Of a DNA stretch of 64,000 nt, positions 61,984 to 64,000 are shown piece by piece. Position 1 is the first letter of the stretch. Each line of letters starts with the position of its first letter. The translations under genes and the position numbers were made by a program. Under the pieces are notes generated by a model. The model was given only the letters and a program-made list of their open reading frames with translations. It was not told where the DNA came from and did not search any database. Source of the DNA: Oceanispirochaeta sp. M1 (GTDB lineage: Bacteria > Spirochaetota > Spirochaetia > DSM-2461); contig NZ_QQPQ01000021.1 of the NCBI RefSeq assembly GCF_003346715.1, positions 1 to 64,000 on the forward strand. Direction: 5' to 3'.

Positions 61984-62064
61984 CTATTCCTTCGTCGGCA
62001 TTATCCGAATCAGGTTCAATGGGTATAATCTCAGGCTCCTTTGTCGGAACCACCCCCGGGGTGA
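61984..62064 (-). promoter_or_regulatory. TPP riboswitch (THI element)
   Basis: On the minus strand, upstream of thiB, the conserved THI-box elements occur in order: GGGGGTGG, then GAGCCTGAGATTATACCC, TTGAACCTGAT, and GGATAATGCCGACGAAGGAA. These match the aptamer parts that bind thiamine pyrophosphate. It would shut off the thiamine transporter when TPP is plentiful. Confidence 0.93.
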
Positions 62065-62112
62065 CTAAATCATATAGACATGATCCCTACCGGTCAATAG
62101 CGATGATGGGAG

Positions 62113-63810
62113 TTATTTCTGTCGATTGATGGCGTCGTCGAATTCGGCCCAGGCCTTTCTTTTTTCCCGTGGGGAATAGGGACGCTCCTGAGGGCCTTTT
62201 GCACTGTAGCTTTTTACTCCCCCCTTTGTGGGTATTCCCTTGTTCTTTCTTCTCTTTCTGCGTGAGGGGGGTCTCTGTTTACGTTCCACAACAGGATCAT
62301 CGGAGAACATGGATATATAGCTGTCGTAACGGCCTGTAAGCCTTAGAACAAAACGGCCGAACCAGCTCATCTCTTTATAGGATTTTTCAAAGAGGGAAAG
62401 GAGTTTCAGCTGGAACATTGTGTCCACATTCCTGAAATTCTTCATATCAGCGTGGAAGTAGAGTCCCATGGCATCCTTGATGCGGGAGTTCTTTTTTATT
62501 CCTTTTATATCCTGCAGATAGTGGAAAGCCGATTCTGCAACACGGGTGGGTTTTTGTAAGAGTTCCCAAAGCTGCAGCTCCTGCTCTTTCACCCTTGTAA
62601 GAATGTCCGAGCGGAAATTACTACGGCTGAAAAACTGGGAATAACGATCGGTTTTATTATGTCGCAGGAGGTCTGTCATCTGATCCTGATAGAGAAAAAG
62701 AAGATCCTTTCTTATATCGTCCACGGTTCTTGTAAAGTACTTGAAAAGGAAGTCCCTATGCATCAGCATATTGTTCAGAAGTACAAGATCCGGCTGCTCC
62801 TTTGATTCGCCCCTCACAAGAACAGAATTCTTGAATTCCTCTCGGAATCCCGGCCATTTTTCTTCCTTCTCTTTCAGCTTTTCATCCAGTAGACTTATAT
62901 GAGTCCAGGTGGTCTCTTTTTCCTTGAATTCCTGAATGATCTCTTTCAGGGCCTCTTTCTTTTCCCTGTTTTCTATCTCAGCTTGTTTCATTTCGCTCAG
63001 AGTATTCTGAAAATAACTTTGCAGAAGTTGTGCTGATGTGAAGAGCAGAGGGTTCAATCCCTTGAGCCGCAGTTTAAGCTCTTCCTTCTGTGAAAGAAGT
63101 TTTTTACACAGATTTATCCAGAAGTCGGGAGATCTTTTGCCCAGACTTGTCTGGAGGTCGCTTATCTTTATTTCAGTAATCCGGGACATGTTCTCCATCA
63201 CACTCGGACTTGCTGCTTCAGAACGGATATGACCGATCAGTGCGCTGATAAATTCCTCAATCATCCCTGAAGGAATCAGGAGGGGAGCTTTCATCTTCCG
63301 GTTTATTCCGATGATGATGAGCTCCTTGTTCTCTGCCGCATAGCCCGGACTGAGCATTGAAGTATCCAGGGGAGTAATCATATCTGCAGGGAGACTGATC
63401 CCTTCATCATCATAGGCCTTTGCTGTCAGATAGGGGTGGGGATTCTCATAGATCTGTCTGGCCAGGAGATCTTCTCCCAGGTAATAGTAGAAAGCCAGAT
63501 CATCCTTTTCAGTCAGTATAATTTGTGAAGCCTTGAGCTCTCCTTCAATAATGGCATACTGAAGAACTCCGATATGAGCTGCCTTGAGCTTTCCCATTAG
63601 AAGTTCAAGCTGGTTGTTGGACGCTAGAAATGATTTGGAGCTTTTCAGAATAAACTGATTGTAGTCCAGAACAGGTTCCCAGAAATCACAGAGGTTATGA
63701 AAGAGCTGGTATTGAACCTGTGTGAAGCTTCCCAGCTGTGAGAGATACTCCTCTCTTCTGAAGGATTCCATGCGAAAATATTCTGGTGTATCTTTTCTTT
63801 TTTCTTCCAT
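62113..63810 (-). CDS. Large cytoplasmic protein of unknown function
   Basis: A protein of about 565 residues with no signal peptide or membrane helix. A predominantly helical N-terminal half includes QLFHNLCDFWEPVLDYNQF. A coiled-coil region lies near residues 270-320 (KQAEIENREKKEALKEI). The C-terminal tail is very basic (RKQRPPSRRKRRKNKG), suggesting RNA or DNA contact. No family is recognised; probably lineage-specific. The frame opens at TTG 63843, but ATG 63810 is preferred although its ribosome site is weak. A terminator for the upstream gene separates the two. Confidence 0.7.
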   Translation of the reverse strand: MEEKRKDTPEYFRMESFRREEYLSQLGSFTQVQYQLFHNLCDFWEPVLDYNQFILKSSKSFLASNNQLELLMGKLKAAHIGVLQYAIIEGELKASQIILTEKDDLAFYYYLGEDLLARQIYENPHPYLTAKAYDDEGISLPADMITPLDTSMLSPGYAAENKELIIIGINRKMKAPLLIPSGMIEEFISALIGHIRSEAASPSVMENMSRITEIKISDLQTSLGKRSPDFWINLCKKLLSQKEELKLRLKGLNPLLFTSAQLLQSYFQNTLSEMKQAEIENREKKEALKEIIQEFKEKETTWTHISLLDEKLKEKEEKWPGFREEFKNSVLVRGESKEQPDLVLLNNMLMHRDFLFKYFTRTVDDIRKDLLFLYQDQMTDLLRHNKTDRYSQFFSRSNFRSDILTRVKEQELQLWELLQKPTRVAESAFHYLQDIKGIKKNSRIKDAMGLYFHADMKNFRNVDTMFQLKLLSLFEKSYKEMSWFGRFVLRLTGRYDSYISMFSDDPVVERKQRPPSRRKRRKNKGIPTKGGVKSYSAKGPQERPYSPREKRKAWAEFDDAINRQK

Positions 63811-63890
63811 TTTCTCTTTTGTTCCGGGAAGCTGTTTCTGCAACAGCAGGGATGTTATAAAAGATAGGGCAGGATAAAGAACAAAACAAT

Positions 63891-63924
63891 AAAAAAAGAG
63901 CCGAAAACTGAGTTCCGGCTCTTT
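63891..63924 (-). terminator. Rho-independent terminator
   Basis: On the minus strand AAAGAGCCG pairs with CGGCTCTTT over a 12-nt loop, continuing into a T run. It ends the gene that enters from the right edge. Confidence 0.88.
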
Positions 63925-63958
63925 CTGTCAGATTATAGTGTTAACGAATTGCATAAGA

Positions 63959-64000
63959 CTATTTCAGAGCCTGATTTATATCCGCTTTAATATCTTTAAT
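63959..64000 (-). CDS. C-terminal end of an unidentified gene (partial)
   Basis: Thirteen codons reading IKDIKADINQALK before TAG at 63959-63961, the only frame open to the window edge. A terminator lies 35 nt downstream, supporting a real gene end. Too short to identify. Confidence 0.5.
   Translation of the reverse strand: MKDIKADINQALK

Noticed and set aside
1-64000. Search for CRISPR arrays, prophage genes or rRNA
   Set aside because: No regularly spaced repeats with unique spacers, no phage structural genes and no rRNA were seen. The kinase repeat has no spacers.

Overview
The window looks like chromosomal DNA of a free-living spirochaete, near Spirochaeta/Oceanispirochaeta/Treponema. 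Supporting signs are a Treponema-type hexokinase, a binding protein whose signal peptide ends in FAGGSQE, many lineage-specific exported proteins and lipoproteins, abundant two-component proteins and an HD-GYP protein. GC content is moderate. Genes are tightly packed, with many 1-4 nt stop/start overlaps and frequent GTG or TTG starts. This assignment is inferred from gene content; no rRNA is present.

Left edge (1-2400): the 3' end of an IS21-type element (istA tail, istB, terminal repeats) abuts a signal peptidase I remnant. A higBA toxin-antitoxin pair follows, then a non-coding stretch and tRNA-Pro(GGG) with its own promoter and terminator. This is the one clearly mobile or decayed part.

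2447-19080: housekeeping and repair genes. They are a membrane HD-GYP phosphodiesterase, a U32 protein, a DUF362 protein, a family-2 glycosyltransferase, DNA polymerase II (polB) with a small PAS protein downstream, lnt-pepD, tcdA-tatD-TSUP, a small membrane protein, an ABM-type protein and exonuclease I (sbcB).

19115-37481: signalling and envelope genes. A double-receiver protein with a degenerate first domain is followed by an RND efflux operon (adaptor, permease, TPR protein). Next is an OmpR-type regulator and kinase whose sensor loop carries a Met/Gly repeat. A non-coding region at 27325-27792 holds a strong small-RNA candidate with two C-rich CCUCC loops. Then come DUF445, an exported ankyrin protein, rlmH, hexokinase, a response regulator with a hybrid kinase, an RNase II/R-family enzyme and an exported zinc-ribbon protein.

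37491-45042: an acyltransferase fused to a zinc ribbon, two coupled unknown proteins, gpsA, a lipoprotein that appears to start with CTG, an ilvY-like regulator coupled to an NrpR-type regulator, and a histidine phosphatase. gpsA and the acyltransferase fit phospholipid synthesis.

45154-54369: a surface polysaccharide locus. It has three chained GT4 glycosyltransferases, a Wzi-like outer-membrane protein, two AT-rich exported proteins that look inserted, a UDP-glucuronate 4-epimerase-type enzyme and a polyprenyl-phosphate sugar transferase.

54548-64000: an SRAP (HMCES/YedK) protein, a two-subunit molybdenum hydroxylase without an FAD subunit, a thiamine ABC transporter (thiBPQ) under a TPP riboswitch, a large unknown protein, and the last codons of a further gene. 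No CRISPR array, prophage or rRNA was seen.
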